From Pseudomonas sp. RIT-PI-r (lineage in GTDB: Bacteria > Pseudomonadota > Gammaproteobacteria > Pseudomonadales > Pseudomonadaceae), in the NCBI RefSeq assembly GCF_001297015.1, contig NZ_LIGE01000047.1, forward strand, positions 248,001-312,000: 64,000 bases of DNA, in the 5' to 3' direction. Below are positions 27,545 to 36,169 of the stretch, one piece after another. Every line of letters begins with the position of its first letter. Position 1 is the first letter of the stretch. The position numbers and the translations under genes are program-made. The notes under the pieces were generated by a model. The model saw only the letters and a program-made list of their open reading frames with translations. It did no database searches and was not told the origin of the DNA.

Positions 27545-28459
27545 ATGATGACCCTGCGTCAGATTCGTCACTTCATCGCTGTGGCCGAGACAGGCTCGAT
27601 CTCCGCCGCCGCGCAAACCGCATTCATTTCCCAATCGACCCTGACCCTGGCGATCCAGCAACTGGAAGAAGAAATCGGCGTCAGCCTGTTCAGTCGTCAC
27701 GCCAAGGGCATGACCCTTACGCATCAGGGTCACCAATTCCTACGCCAGGCGCACCTGATTCTCGCCACCGTGGATAATGCCAAGCGCAGCCTGCAACAGA
27801 GCACCGACCAAGTTGCCGGGCAGTTGATCGTCGGCGTGACCAGTCTGGTTGCGGGTTATTACCTGGCGGATTTGCTTACCCGGTTTCAACGTGCCTACCC
27901 CAACGTCGAAATCCGCGTGATGGAAGACGAGCGCCCGTACATCGAGCATTTGCTGGTCAGCGGCGAGATTGACGTCGGTGTGCTGATCCTCTCCAACCTC
28001 GAAGACCGCCACGCGTTGCAGACTGAAGTGCTGACCCATTCGCCGCACCGATTGTGGCTTCCAGCCCAGCATCCGCTGCTGGAACACGACAGCATCAACC
28101 TCGCCGACGTCGCTCGCGAACCACTAATTCAACTCAACGTTGATGAAATGGATCGCAACGCCCAACGCCTGTGGCGCGGCGCTGGCCTGCAACCAAAAAT
28201 CACTTTGAGAACCGCATCGACGGAGGCTGTGCGAAGTCTGGTCGCAGCCGGTTTGGGTGTCTCGATCCAGCCGGACATGACTTACCGCCCGTGGTCACTT
28301 GAGGGCGACATCATCGAAGCACGGCCAATCGCCGACCTCAATCAGACGCTGGACGTAGGATTGGCCTGGCGCCGAGGCACCGCCCGCCCTGCTCTCGTCG
28401 ACCCTTTCCTCACCGTCGCGCGCGAGCAACCCCACGGCGGGCGCAAGCCATCTATTTAA
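27545..28459 (+). CDS. LysR-family transcriptional regulator
   Basis: A 304-residue regulator. The N-terminal winged helix-turn-helix (TLRQIRHFIAVAETGSISAA, then AFISQSTLTLAIQQLE) is followed by the LysR effector-binding domain from about residue 90. Two ATGs (27545 and 27548) precede TLRQI; the frame is open further upstream but that extension lacks family similarity. The polyamine cluster begins 101 bases downstream on the same strand, so it is a candidate regulator of that cluster. The inducer is unknown. Confidence 0.93.
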   Translation: MMTLRQIRHFIAVAETGSISAAAQTAFISQSTLTLAIQQLEEEIGVSLFSRHAKGMTLTHQGHQFLRQAHLILATVDNAKRSLQQSTDQVAGQLIVGVTSLVAGYYLADLLTRFQRAYPNVEIRVMEDERPYIEHLLVSGEIDVGVLILSNLEDRHALQTEVLTHSPHRLWLPAQHPLLEHDSINLADVAREPLIQLNVDEMDRNAQRLWRGAGLQPKITLRTASTEAVRSLVAAGLGVSIQPDMTYRPWSLEGDIIEARPIADLNQTLDVGLAWRRGTARPALVDPFLTVAREQPHGGRKPSI

Positions 28460-28560
28460 TCGAACGCTGCCTTCAGTATTTAGAATTTGTCGACCTAGGA
28501 GCCGCGCACTAGTCTTGCTGCATCTATAAGACGGTCGGCTCCCGATATCAGGGAGCAACA

Positions 28561-30048
28561 ATGGCCACACAAGAAAAGAGATCGCGGAAAATGGCTGGCG
28601 CGCAGACCCCGATGTGTACCGCGTTGTTGATCGACGGCGAACTGGTCGCAGGCCAGGGTTTCGTCGAGCCGATCCTCAATCCGGCCACCGGTGAAATCCT
28701 TACGCACATCGCCGAGGCCAGCACCGAGCAAGTCGAAGCCGCCATCCTCGCCGCCCACCGTGCCTTCGCCGAGTGGTCACGCACCACGCCGCAGCAACGC
28801 TCGAACCTGCTGCTCGACATCGCCAACGCCGTCGAAAAACACGCCGATCACCTCGCCCGCCTCGAGTCGCTGAACTGCGGCAAGCCGTTGCACCTGGCGC
28901 GTCAGGACGATCTGACGGCGACCGTCGATGTGTTCCGTTTCTTCGCCGGCGCCGTGCGTTGCCAGACTGGCCAGCTCAGCGGCGAATACCTGCCGGGCTA
29001 CACCAGCATGGTCCGGCGCGACCCGATTGGCGTGGTCGCTTCGATTGCGCCGTGGAACTACCCGATCATGATGGCCGCGTGGAAAATCGCCCCGGCCCTC
29101 GCCGCTGGCAACACGCTGGTGTTCAAACCGTCCGAGCACACTCCGCTGGCGATCCTCGCCCTGGCCCCAGCGCTGGCCGAAATCCTTCCGCGCGGGGTGA
29201 TCAACAGCATCTGCGGCGGCGGCGAGGGCGTCGGCGGCCATTTGGTCGGCCACGCCAAGGTGCGCATGGTCTCGCTGACCGGCGATATCGTCACCGGCCA
29301 GAAAATCCTTCAGGCCGCCGCGAAAACCCTGAAACGCACGCACCTCGAACTCGGCGGCAAAGCCCCGGTGATCGTCTGCAACGACGCTGACATTCAGGCC
29401 GTGGTCGAAGGCGTGCGCACCTACGGTTACTACAACGCTGGCCAAGACTGCACCGCCGCCTGCCGGATCTACGCGCAGGCCGGGATCCACGACAAATTGG
29501 TCGCAGAGCTTGGCGCCGCCGTCAGCAGCCTGCGCTTCGCCGGCAAACGTGATGCCGACAACGAGATCGGCCCGCTGATCAGCACCCGCCAGCGCGACCG
29601 CGTCGCCAGTTTCGTCGAACGCGCCCTCGGTCAGCCGCACATCGAACGCGTAACCGGTGCGGCGGTGCATTCCGGCGCCGGTTTCTACTATCAACCGACG
29701 TTGCTCGCCGGTTGCAAACAGAGCGACGAAATCGTCCAGCGCGAAGTGTTCGGCCCGGTGGTCACCGTGACCCGTTTCGACGAGCTCGCGCAGGCCGTCG
29801 ACTGGGCCAACGACTCCGAATACGGCCTCGCCTCGTCGGTGTGGACACAGAATCTGGACAAGGCCATGCAGGTCGCCGCGCGTCTGCAGTACGGCTGCAC
29901 GTGGATCAACAGCCATTTCATGCTGGTCAGCGAAATGCCCCACGGTGGCCTGAAACGTTCGGGTTACGGCAAAGACTTATCCAGTGATTCGCTGCAGGAC
30001 TACAGCGTGGTGCGGCACATCATGGCCCGCCACGGCCAGCATCTCTGA
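28561..30048 (+). CDS. Aldehyde dehydrogenase, gamma-aminobutyraldehyde type
   Basis: A 495-residue NAD-dependent aldehyde dehydrogenase with catalytic Cys297 in NAGQDCTAACR and the glutamate motif LELGGKAP. APWNYPIMMAAWKIAPALAA is the cofactor-binding part. It closely resembles the PatD homologue at 34520, sharing the GQDCTAACRIYAQ and VSEMPHGG blocks, but has an extra N-terminal stretch of about 15 residues. It probably oxidises 4-aminobutanal or a related amino-aldehyde to GABA. It sits just upstream of the transporter genes. Confidence 0.88.
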   Translation: MATQEKRSRKMAGAQTPMCTALLIDGELVAGQGFVEPILNPATGEILTHIAEASTEQVEAAILAAHRAFAEWSRTTPQQRSNLLLDIANAVEKHADHLARLESLNCGKPLHLARQDDLTATVDVFRFFAGAVRCQTGQLSGEYLPGYTSMVRRDPIGVVASIAPWNYPIMMAAWKIAPALAAGNTLVFKPSEHTPLAILALAPALAEILPRGVINSICGGGEGVGGHLVGHAKVRMVSLTGDIVTGQKILQAAAKTLKRTHLELGGKAPVIVCNDADIQAVVEGVRTYGYYNAGQDCTAACRIYAQAGIHDKLVAELGAAVSSLRFAGKRDADNEIGPLISTRQRDRVASFVERALGQPHIERVTGAAVHSGAGFYYQPTLLAGCKQSDEIVQREVFGPVVTVTRFDELAQAVDWANDSEYGLASSVWTQNLDKAMQVAARLQYGCTWINSHFMLVSEMPHGGLKRSGYGKDLSSDSLQDYSVVRHIMARHGQHL

Positions 30049-30131
30049 CTACGCTAATAACAAGCCGAAAACGGCATGCTTCACCGCGTTCACAACTGCC
30101 CCGACCATAATTTAAAGAAGAGGGTTCAACC

Positions 30132-31283
30132 ATGTTCGTGCACAAGACCGCACTGCTCAGTGCAATCACCACGGCCCTGCTGGCCAGCGCAAGCCTTTCA
30201 GCTGCCGAGCCGCTGAAGGCTGTCGGTGCTGGCGAAGGTCAGCTGGATATCGTTGCGTGGCCGGGTTACATCGAACGTGGCGAGAGCGACAAGGCTTACG
30301 ACTGGGTCACCGGTTTCGAAAAAGAAACCGGCTGCAAGGTCAATGTGAAGACCGCTGCAACCTCGGACGAAATGGTCAGCCTGATGGCCAAGGGCGGTTA
30401 CGACCTGGTCACCGCGTCGGGCGATGCCTCGCTGCGATTGATCGTCGGCAAGCGTGTGCAACCGATCAACACTGCGTTGATCCCGAACTGGAAAACCCTC
30501 GACCCACGCCTCAAAGACGCGCCGTGGTACGTGGTCAACAACCAGACTTACGGCACCCCGTACCAGTGGGGCCCGAACGTGTTGATGTACAACAGCAACG
30601 TGTTCAAGACCGCGCCGAACAGTTGGAGCGTGGTGTTCGCCGCGCAGGATCTGCCCGATGGCAAGCCGAACAAGGGTCGCGTGCAGGCCTATGACGGCCC
30701 GATCTACATCGCCGATGCGGCGCTGTATTTGAAGTCGACCAAGCCTGAACTGGGCATCAAAGACCCTTATCAACTCACCGAAGATCAGTACAAAGCCGTG
30801 CTCGATCTGTTGCGCGCGCAGCAGCCGCTGATCCACCGCTACTGGCACGACACCACGGTGCAGATGAGCGACTTCAAAAACGAAGGTGTGGTGGCGTCGA
30901 GTGCCTGGCCGTATCAGGTCAACGGTTTGATGAACGAGAAGCAGCCGATTGCTTCGACGATTCCGAAAGAAGGCGCAACGGGTTGGGCTGACACCACCAT
31001 GTTGCACGCCGAGGCCAAGCACCCGAACTGCGCGTACAAGTGGATGGACTGGTCGTTGAAACCGAAAGTCCAGGGTGATGTGGCGGCGTGGTTTGGTTCG
31101 TTGCCGGCTGTTCCTGCGGCGTGCAAGGAGAGTGAGTTGCTTGGCGCTGAGGGTTGCAAGACCAACGGTTTCGACCAGTTCGACAAGATCGCCTTCTGGA
31201 AAACCCCGCAGGCTGAAGGTGGCAAGTTTGTGCCGTATAGCCGCTGGACGCAGGACTACATCGCGATCATGGGCGGCCGCTAA
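30132..31283 (+). CDS. ydcS: Polyamine-type ABC substrate-binding protein (YdcS-like)
   Basis: A 383-residue periplasmic binding protein. The signal peptide ends near ASLSAAEPLKA. The mature part contains LDIVAWPGYIERGESDKAYD, typical of the YdcS branch of spermidine/putrescine binders, and its length matches E. coli YdcS (381). It delivers substrate to the YdcTUV transporter encoded next. In E. coli the order is ydcS-ydcT-ydcU-ydcV-patD, as here. Putrescine is the likely ligand, by homology. Confidence 0.9.
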   Translation: MFVHKTALLSAITTALLASASLSAAEPLKAVGAGEGQLDIVAWPGYIERGESDKAYDWVTGFEKETGCKVNVKTAATSDEMVSLMAKGGYDLVTASGDASLRLIVGKRVQPINTALIPNWKTLDPRLKDAPWYVVNNQTYGTPYQWGPNVLMYNSNVFKTAPNSWSVVFAAQDLPDGKPNKGRVQAYDGPIYIADAALYLKSTKPELGIKDPYQLTEDQYKAVLDLLRAQQPLIHRYWHDTTVQMSDFKNEGVVASSAWPYQVNGLMNEKQPIASTIPKEGATGWADTTMLHAEAKHPNCAYKWMDWSLKPKVQGDVAAWFGSLPAVPAACKESELLGAEGCKTNGFDQFDKIAFWKTPQAEGGKFVPYSRWTQDYIAIMGGR

Positions 31284-31302
31284 TCCAGAGCACAACTCGG
31301 TC

Positions 31303-31456
31303 GAGCTCCCTTTCCCCCTCGCCCCCTTGGGGGCGGTCCGACGTTTCGGGAGGGCTGGGGTGAGGGGGTAGCTTTTGCCTTTGCTCTTGATCTCGGGGCA
31401 ACGGCCAATAAAGCCACCCTCACCCCCCGCCCTCTCCCGGAGGGAGAGGGAGCTAA
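31303..31456. repeat. GC-rich inverted repeat
   Basis: GGGGTGAGGGGGTAGC near 31358-31374 faces CACCCTCACCCCCC near 31416-31433, with outer GAGCTCCCTTTCCCCCTCGC and AGGGAGAGGGAGCT arms. It looks like another Pseudomonas intergenic palindrome, different from the other families here. It lies between ydcS and ydcT. Confidence 0.7.
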
Positions 31457-31483
31457 AAGCAATCCCTGCACCCTGCACACCTC

Positions 31484-31514
31484 CTGTAGGAGCTGCCGCA
31501 GGCTGCGATCTTTT
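31484..31514 (+). repeat. Single REP, family B
   Basis: One arm only: CTGTAGGAGCTGCCGCAGGC followed by TGCGATCTTTT. There is no inverted partner close by. Confidence 0.8.
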
Positions 31515-31565
31515 CGACGCCACACACGACTTTTTTGAAAGCCCGCTTTACCGGAGCACCGCACC

Positions 31566-32603
31566 ATGACGCTTGCAGTCCAGTTCACCAACGTTTCCCG
31601 GCAGTTCGGCGACGTAAAAGCCGTTGACCGGGTTTCCATCGATATCGAGGACGGCGAGTTCTTTTCCATGCTCGGCCCTTCCGGCTCGGGCAAAACCACC
31701 TGCCTGCGCCTGATCGCCGGGTTCGAACAACCGAGCGCCGGCTCGATCCGCATCCACGGCGCCGAAGCGGCGGGTTTGCCGCCGTATCAACGTGACGTCA
31801 ACACGGTGTTTCAGGATTACGCGCTATTCCCGCACATGAACGTCCTCGACAACGTCGCCTACGGTTTGAAGGTCAAAGGCGTCGGCAAAACCGAACGGCA
31901 CAAACGCGCCGAAGAAGCCTTGGACATGGTCGCCCTCGGCGGTTACGGCGCGCGCAAACCGGTGCAGTTGTCCGGCGGTCAGCGCCAGCGTGTCGCCCTC
32001 GCCCGCGCCCTGGTCAATCGTCCGCGCGTGTTGTTGCTCGATGAGCCTCTGGGCGCGCTCGATTTGAAATTGCGCGAACAGATGCAAAGTGAATTGAAGA
32101 AACTGCAACGCCAGCTCGGCATCACCTTCATCTTCGTCACTCACGATCAAACCGAAGCGCTGTCGATGTCCGATCGTGTCGCCGTGTTCAACAAGGGCCG
32201 CATCGAACAGGTCGACACGCCGCGCAATCTGTACATGAAACCGACCACTACATTCGTGGCTGAATTCGTCGGCACCTCGAACGTGATTCGCGGCGATCTG
32301 GCGCGTGAAATCAGCGGTCATCCGCAGCCATTTTCGATCCGCCCCGAACACGTGCGTTTCGCCGAAGGCCCACTGGCCAGTCACGAAATCGAAGTCAGCG
32401 GTCTGCTCCACGACATCCAGTACCAGGGCAGCGCCACGCGCTATGAATTGAAGCTGGAAAACGGCCAGACCCTGAGCATCAGCCACGCCAACAATCAGTG
32501 GATCGACAGCAGCGCGCAACACCAGACCGGTCAGCGCCTGAGTGCGCGTTGGGCGCGGGAAGCGATGATTCCGTTGCACGACACCGTGACGAACGGGGTT
32601 TGA
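31566..32603 (+). CDS. ydcT: ABC transporter ATPase (YdcT/PotA-like)
   Basis: Energises polyamine uptake by ATP hydrolysis at the inner membrane. The 345-residue protein has Walker A GPSGSGKTTC, signature LSGGQRQRVALARAL, Walker B VLLLDEPLGALD and the switch histidine in FVTHDQTEAL. A C-terminal TOBE-like domain begins near residue 270. It is followed by the permease gene after one base, so the transporter genes are cotranscribed. Confidence 0.94.
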   Translation: MTLAVQFTNVSRQFGDVKAVDRVSIDIEDGEFFSMLGPSGSGKTTCLRLIAGFEQPSAGSIRIHGAEAAGLPPYQRDVNTVFQDYALFPHMNVLDNVAYGLKVKGVGKTERHKRAEEALDMVALGGYGARKPVQLSGGQRQRVALARALVNRPRVLLLDEPLGALDLKLREQMQSELKKLQRQLGITFIFVTHDQTEALSMSDRVAVFNKGRIEQVDTPRNLYMKPTTTFVAEFVGTSNVIRGDLAREISGHPQPFSIRPEHVRFAEGPLASHEIEVSGLLHDIQYQGSATRYELKLENGQTLSISHANNQWIDSSAQHQTGQRLSARWAREAMIPLHDTVTNGV

Positions 32604-32604
32604 T

Positions 32605-33540
32605 ATGAGCACGCTCGCGATGACTGCATCGCCGCCGTTGCGCAGGTTTTCCAACCTGCTCTACCGCAAGCCGAACCTGTATTTGTCGATGCTGCTGGTG
32701 CCGCCGCTACTGTGGTTCGGCGCGATCTATCTTGGCTCGCTGCTGGTGCTGTTGTGGCAGGGTTTCTACACATTTGACGACTTCACCATGGCGGTCACCC
32801 CTGACCTGACCCTGGCCAATTTCGCCGCGCTGTTTCAGCCGTCGAACTTCGACATCATCCTGCGCACGCTGAGCATGGCCATCGTTGTGTCGATCGCCAG
32901 CGCCATCGTCGCGTTCCCGATCGCCTACTACATGGCGCGCTACACCACCGGCAAAACCAAGGCGTTTTTCTACATCGCGGTGATGATGCCGATGTGGGCC
33001 AGTTACATCGTCAAGGCCTATGCGTGGACGTTGCTGTTGGCCAAGGGCGGCGTGGCGCAGTGGTTCGTGCAGCACCTGGGGCTGGAGCCGGTTTTGCAGT
33101 TCATTCTGGGCATTCCCGGGGTGGGCGGCAGCACCTTGTCGACCTCGCATCTGGGGCGGTTCATGGTGTTTGTCTACATCTGGCTGCCGTTCATGATTCT
33201 GCCGATTCAGGCGTCGCTGGAACGTCTGCCGCCGTCGCTGTTGCAGGCCTCCGCTGACTTGGGTGCGAAGCCGCGGCAGACCTTTATGCAGGTGATTTTG
33301 CCGCTGTCGATTCCGGGCATTGCCGCTGGTTCGATCTTCACGTTTTCGCTGACCCTGGGCGACTTCATCGTGCCGCAACTGGTCGGGCCGCCGGGGTACT
33401 TCGTCGGCAGCATGGTCTACGCGCAGCAAGGGGCGATCGGCAACATGCCGATGGCGGCGGCGTTCACGCTGGTGCCGATCGTGTTGATCGCGGTTTACCT
33501 GTCCATCGTCAAACGACTGGGGGCTTTCGATGCGCTCTGA
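32605..33540 (+). CDS. ydcU: ABC transporter permease (YdcU/PotB-like)
   Basis: A 311-residue inner-membrane permease with about six transmembrane helices. The ATPase-contact EAA loop region is seen as LQASADLGAKPRQTFMQVIL. It lies one base after ydcT and overlaps ydcV by 11 bases, which fits coupled translation of the two permease subunits. Confidence 0.93.
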   Translation: MSTLAMTASPPLRRFSNLLYRKPNLYLSMLLVPPLLWFGAIYLGSLLVLLWQGFYTFDDFTMAVTPDLTLANFAALFQPSNFDIILRTLSMAIVVSIASAIVAFPIAYYMARYTTGKTKAFFYIAVMMPMWASYIVKAYAWTLLLAKGGVAQWFVQHLGLEPVLQFILGIPGVGGSTLSTSHLGRFMVFVYIWLPFMILPIQASLERLPPSLLQASADLGAKPRQTFMQVILPLSIPGIAAGSIFTFSLTLGDFIVPQLVGPPGYFVGSMVYAQQGAIGNMPMAAAFTLVPIVLIAVYLSIVKRLGAFDAL

Positions 33541-34354
33541 CTCTTCATCACAAGGGCATGCCTCTCCAGGCCTGAAAATCGCAGCGTGGGGCGGGTTGGT
33601 GTTTTTGCACTTCCCGATCCTGATCATCTTCCTGTACGCCTTCAACACCGAGGAAGCCGCGTTCAGCTTTCCGCCAAAGGGCTTCACGCTGCACTGGTTC
33701 AGCGTGGCGTTTTCCCGGCCGGATGTACTGGAATCGATCAAGCTTTCATTGCAGATCGCAGCCATCGCCACGTTGATTGCGATGGTGCTCGGCACCTTGG
33801 CTTCAGCAGCGTTGTACCGCCGCGATTTCTTCGGCAAACAAGGCATTTCGCTGATGCTGATCTTGCCGATTGCGTTGCCGGGGATCATCACCGGGATCGC
33901 ACTGTTGGCGACGTTCAAGACGCTGGGCATCGAGCCGGGGATGTTCACCATCATCGTCGGCCACGCTACCTTCTGCGTGGTGATCGTCTACAACAACGTC
34001 ATCGCTCGCCTGCGCCGTACTTCGCACAGTTTGATCGAGGCCTCGATGGATCTCGGTGCCGATGGCTGGCAGACCTTTCGCTACATCATCCTGCCCAACC
34101 TTGGCTCGGCGTTGCTGGCCGGCGGCATGTTGGCGTTTGCGCTGTCGTTCGACGAAATCATCGTCACCACGTTCACCGCCGGGCATGAACGGACGTTGCC
34201 GTTGTGGCTGCTCAACCAACTGAGCCGGCCACGGGATGTGCCGGTGACCAACGTCGTCGCAATGCTGGTGATGATGGTGACGATGCTGCCGATCCTTGGC
34301 GCGTATTACCTGACGCGCGGTGGCGAGAGCGTCGCTGGCAGCGGCGGTAAATAA
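33530..34354 (+). CDS. ydcV: ABC transporter permease (YdcV/PotC-like)
   Basis: Second permease subunit, 274 residues, about six transmembrane helices. Its EAA loop is IEASMDLGADGWQTFRYIIL. It begins inside the end of ydcU. Together with YdcU it should form the membrane pore for polyamine uptake. Confidence 0.93.
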   Translation: MRSDSSSQGHASPGLKIAAWGGLVFLHFPILIIFLYAFNTEEAAFSFPPKGFTLHWFSVAFSRPDVLESIKLSLQIAAIATLIAMVLGTLASAALYRRDFFGKQGISLMLILPIALPGIITGIALLATFKTLGIEPGMFTIIVGHATFCVVIVYNNVIARLRRTSHSLIEASMDLGADGWQTFRYIILPNLGSALLAGGMLAFALSFDEIIVTTFTAGHERTLPLWLLNQLSRPRDVPVTNVVAMLVMMVTMLPILGAYYLTRGGESVAGSGGK

Positions 34355-34377
34355 ATATCTAACAAACACCAAAAATC

Positions 34378-34473
34378 CCCTGTGGGAGCGAGCCTGCTCG
34401 CGAAGAGGCCGTCACATCCAACATCGATATCGACTGATACACCGCTTTCGCGAGCAGGCTCGCTCCCACAGGG
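34378..34473. repeat. REP-type inverted pair, family A
   Basis: CCCTGTGGGAGCGAGCCTGC and its inverted copy flank about 45 bases between ydcV and patD. It does not appear to carry a T-run terminator, so transcription may continue into patD. Confidence 0.85.
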
Positions 34474-34519
34474 TTCTCGATTCGGCCAGAACAATAAAAG
34501 TGTTAGTGAGGACAAACCC

Positions 34520-35944
34520 ATGCAAACCAAACTCTTGATCAACGGCCAACTGGTCAACGGCGAAGGCCCGGCGCAACCGGTGCTCAATCCTTCGCTTGGC
34601 GAAGTGCTGGTAGAAATCAACGAAGCCAGCGAAGCCCAGGTTGACGCTGCCGTACGCGCCGCCGATAACGCCTTCGCCGACTGGTCGCAAACCGCGCCGA
34701 AAGACCGTTCGCTGCTGTTGCTCAAACTTGCCGACGCCATCGAAGCCCACGGCGAAGAGCTGGCCAAACTCGAATCCGATAACTGCGGCAAACCCTACAA
34801 CGCCGCGCTCAACGACGAGATTCCGGCGATTGCCGACGTGTTCCGTTTCTTCGCCGGCGCCAGCCGTTGCATGAGCGGTTCGGCCGCTGGCGAATACCTG
34901 CCCGGCCACACCTCGATGATCCGCCGCGACCCGGTCGGCGTGATCGCCTCCATCGCGCCGTGGAATTACCCGCTGATGATGGTCGCCTGGAAAATTGCCC
35001 CGGCGCTGGCCGCCGGTAATACCGTGGTGCTCAAGCCGTCGGAACAAACCCCGCTAACCGCGTTGCGTCTGGCCGAACTGGCGTCGGAAATCTTCCCGGC
35101 CGGTGTACTCAATCTGGTGTTTGGTCGTGGGCCTACCGTTGGTAGTCCGTTGGTCACCCACCCGAAAGTGCGCATGGTCTCGCTGACCGGATCCATCGCT
35201 ACGGGCGCCAATATCATTTCCAGCACCGCCGACAGCGTCAAACGCATGCACATGGAACTGGGCGGTAAAGCGCCGGTAATCATCTTCGATGACGCCGATA
35301 TCGATGCGGCGGTGGAAGGCATTCGCACGTTTGGTTTCTACAACGCCGGGCAGGATTGCACGGCGGCGTGCCGGATCTATGCCCAGCAAGGCATCTACGA
35401 CAAGTTCGTCGAGAAGCTCGGCGCGGCGGTCGGCAGTATCAAGTACGGCTTGCAGGATGATCCGTCGACTGAACTGGGGCCGTTGATCACGGCGCAACAT
35501 CGCGACCGCGTTGCCGGGTTTGTCGAGCGTGCTGTGGCGCAGCCGCACATTCGTTTGATCACTGGCGGCAAGGCTGTTGAAGGCAATGGTTTCTTCTTCG
35601 AGCCGACCGTGTTGGCCGATGCGCAGCAGGACGACGAAATCGTTCGCCGGGAAGTGTTTGGGCCGGTGGTTTCCGTGACCAAATTCACCGATGAAGCGCA
35701 GGCGCTGGAATGGGCCAACGATTCGGACTACGGCCTCGCGTCCTCGGTGTGGACAGCGGATGTAGGACGCGCGCACCGCATGTCAGCGCGTTTGCAGTAC
35801 GGCTGCACGTGGGTGAACACGCACTTCATGCTCGTCAGCGAAATGCCCCATGGCGGTCAGAAATTGTCCGGTTACGGGAAGGACATGTCCATGTATGGGC
35901 TGGAGGACTACACCACGGTTCGGCATGTGATGTTCAAGCATTAA
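34520..35944 (+). CDS. patD: Gamma-aminobutyraldehyde dehydrogenase
   Basis: Oxidises 4-aminobutanal to GABA in putrescine breakdown. The 474-residue length equals E. coli PatD, and the catalytic Cys280 lies in NAGQDCTAACRIYAQQ, with the glutamate motif MELGGKAPVI. The frame is open through the REP element to 34382, but ATG 34520 starts at MQTKLLINGQLV, the family start, after GTGAGGAC. Following ydcSTUV is the arrangement found in E. coli. Confidence 0.92.
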   Translation: MQTKLLINGQLVNGEGPAQPVLNPSLGEVLVEINEASEAQVDAAVRAADNAFADWSQTAPKDRSLLLLKLADAIEAHGEELAKLESDNCGKPYNAALNDEIPAIADVFRFFAGASRCMSGSAAGEYLPGHTSMIRRDPVGVIASIAPWNYPLMMVAWKIAPALAAGNTVVLKPSEQTPLTALRLAELASEIFPAGVLNLVFGRGPTVGSPLVTHPKVRMVSLTGSIATGANIISSTADSVKRMHMELGGKAPVIIFDDADIDAAVEGIRTFGFYNAGQDCTAACRIYAQQGIYDKFVEKLGAAVGSIKYGLQDDPSTELGPLITAQHRDRVAGFVERAVAQPHIRLITGGKAVEGNGFFFEPTVLADAQQDDEIVRREVFGPVVSVTKFTDEAQALEWANDSDYGLASSVWTADVGRAHRMSARLQYGCTWVNTHFMLVSEMPHGGQKLSGYGKDMSMYGLEDYTTVRHVMFKH

Positions 35945-35949
35945 CAGCG

Positions 35950-36027
35950 AAAAGATCGCAGCCTGCGGCAGCTCCTACATGACGGACGCCGCTCTTCTGT
36001 AGGAGCTGCCGCAGGCTGCGATCTTTT
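35950..36027. repeat. REP-type inverted pair, family B
   Basis: AAAAGATCGCAGCCTGCGGC and the inverted copy are separated by about 20 bases, right after patD. Confidence 0.85.
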
Positions 36028-36169
36028 CCGCGACACACGGACGATGTCGGCGATTCACCACCAGGCTTCACCGAAACCAAAACAACAACTACCGACCCGG
36101 GCGGCGCCACAAAGCCCCGCCACGGCCTCGGCCATCCGAAATCTGCCGATTTCCCGGAGCAAAACACAC

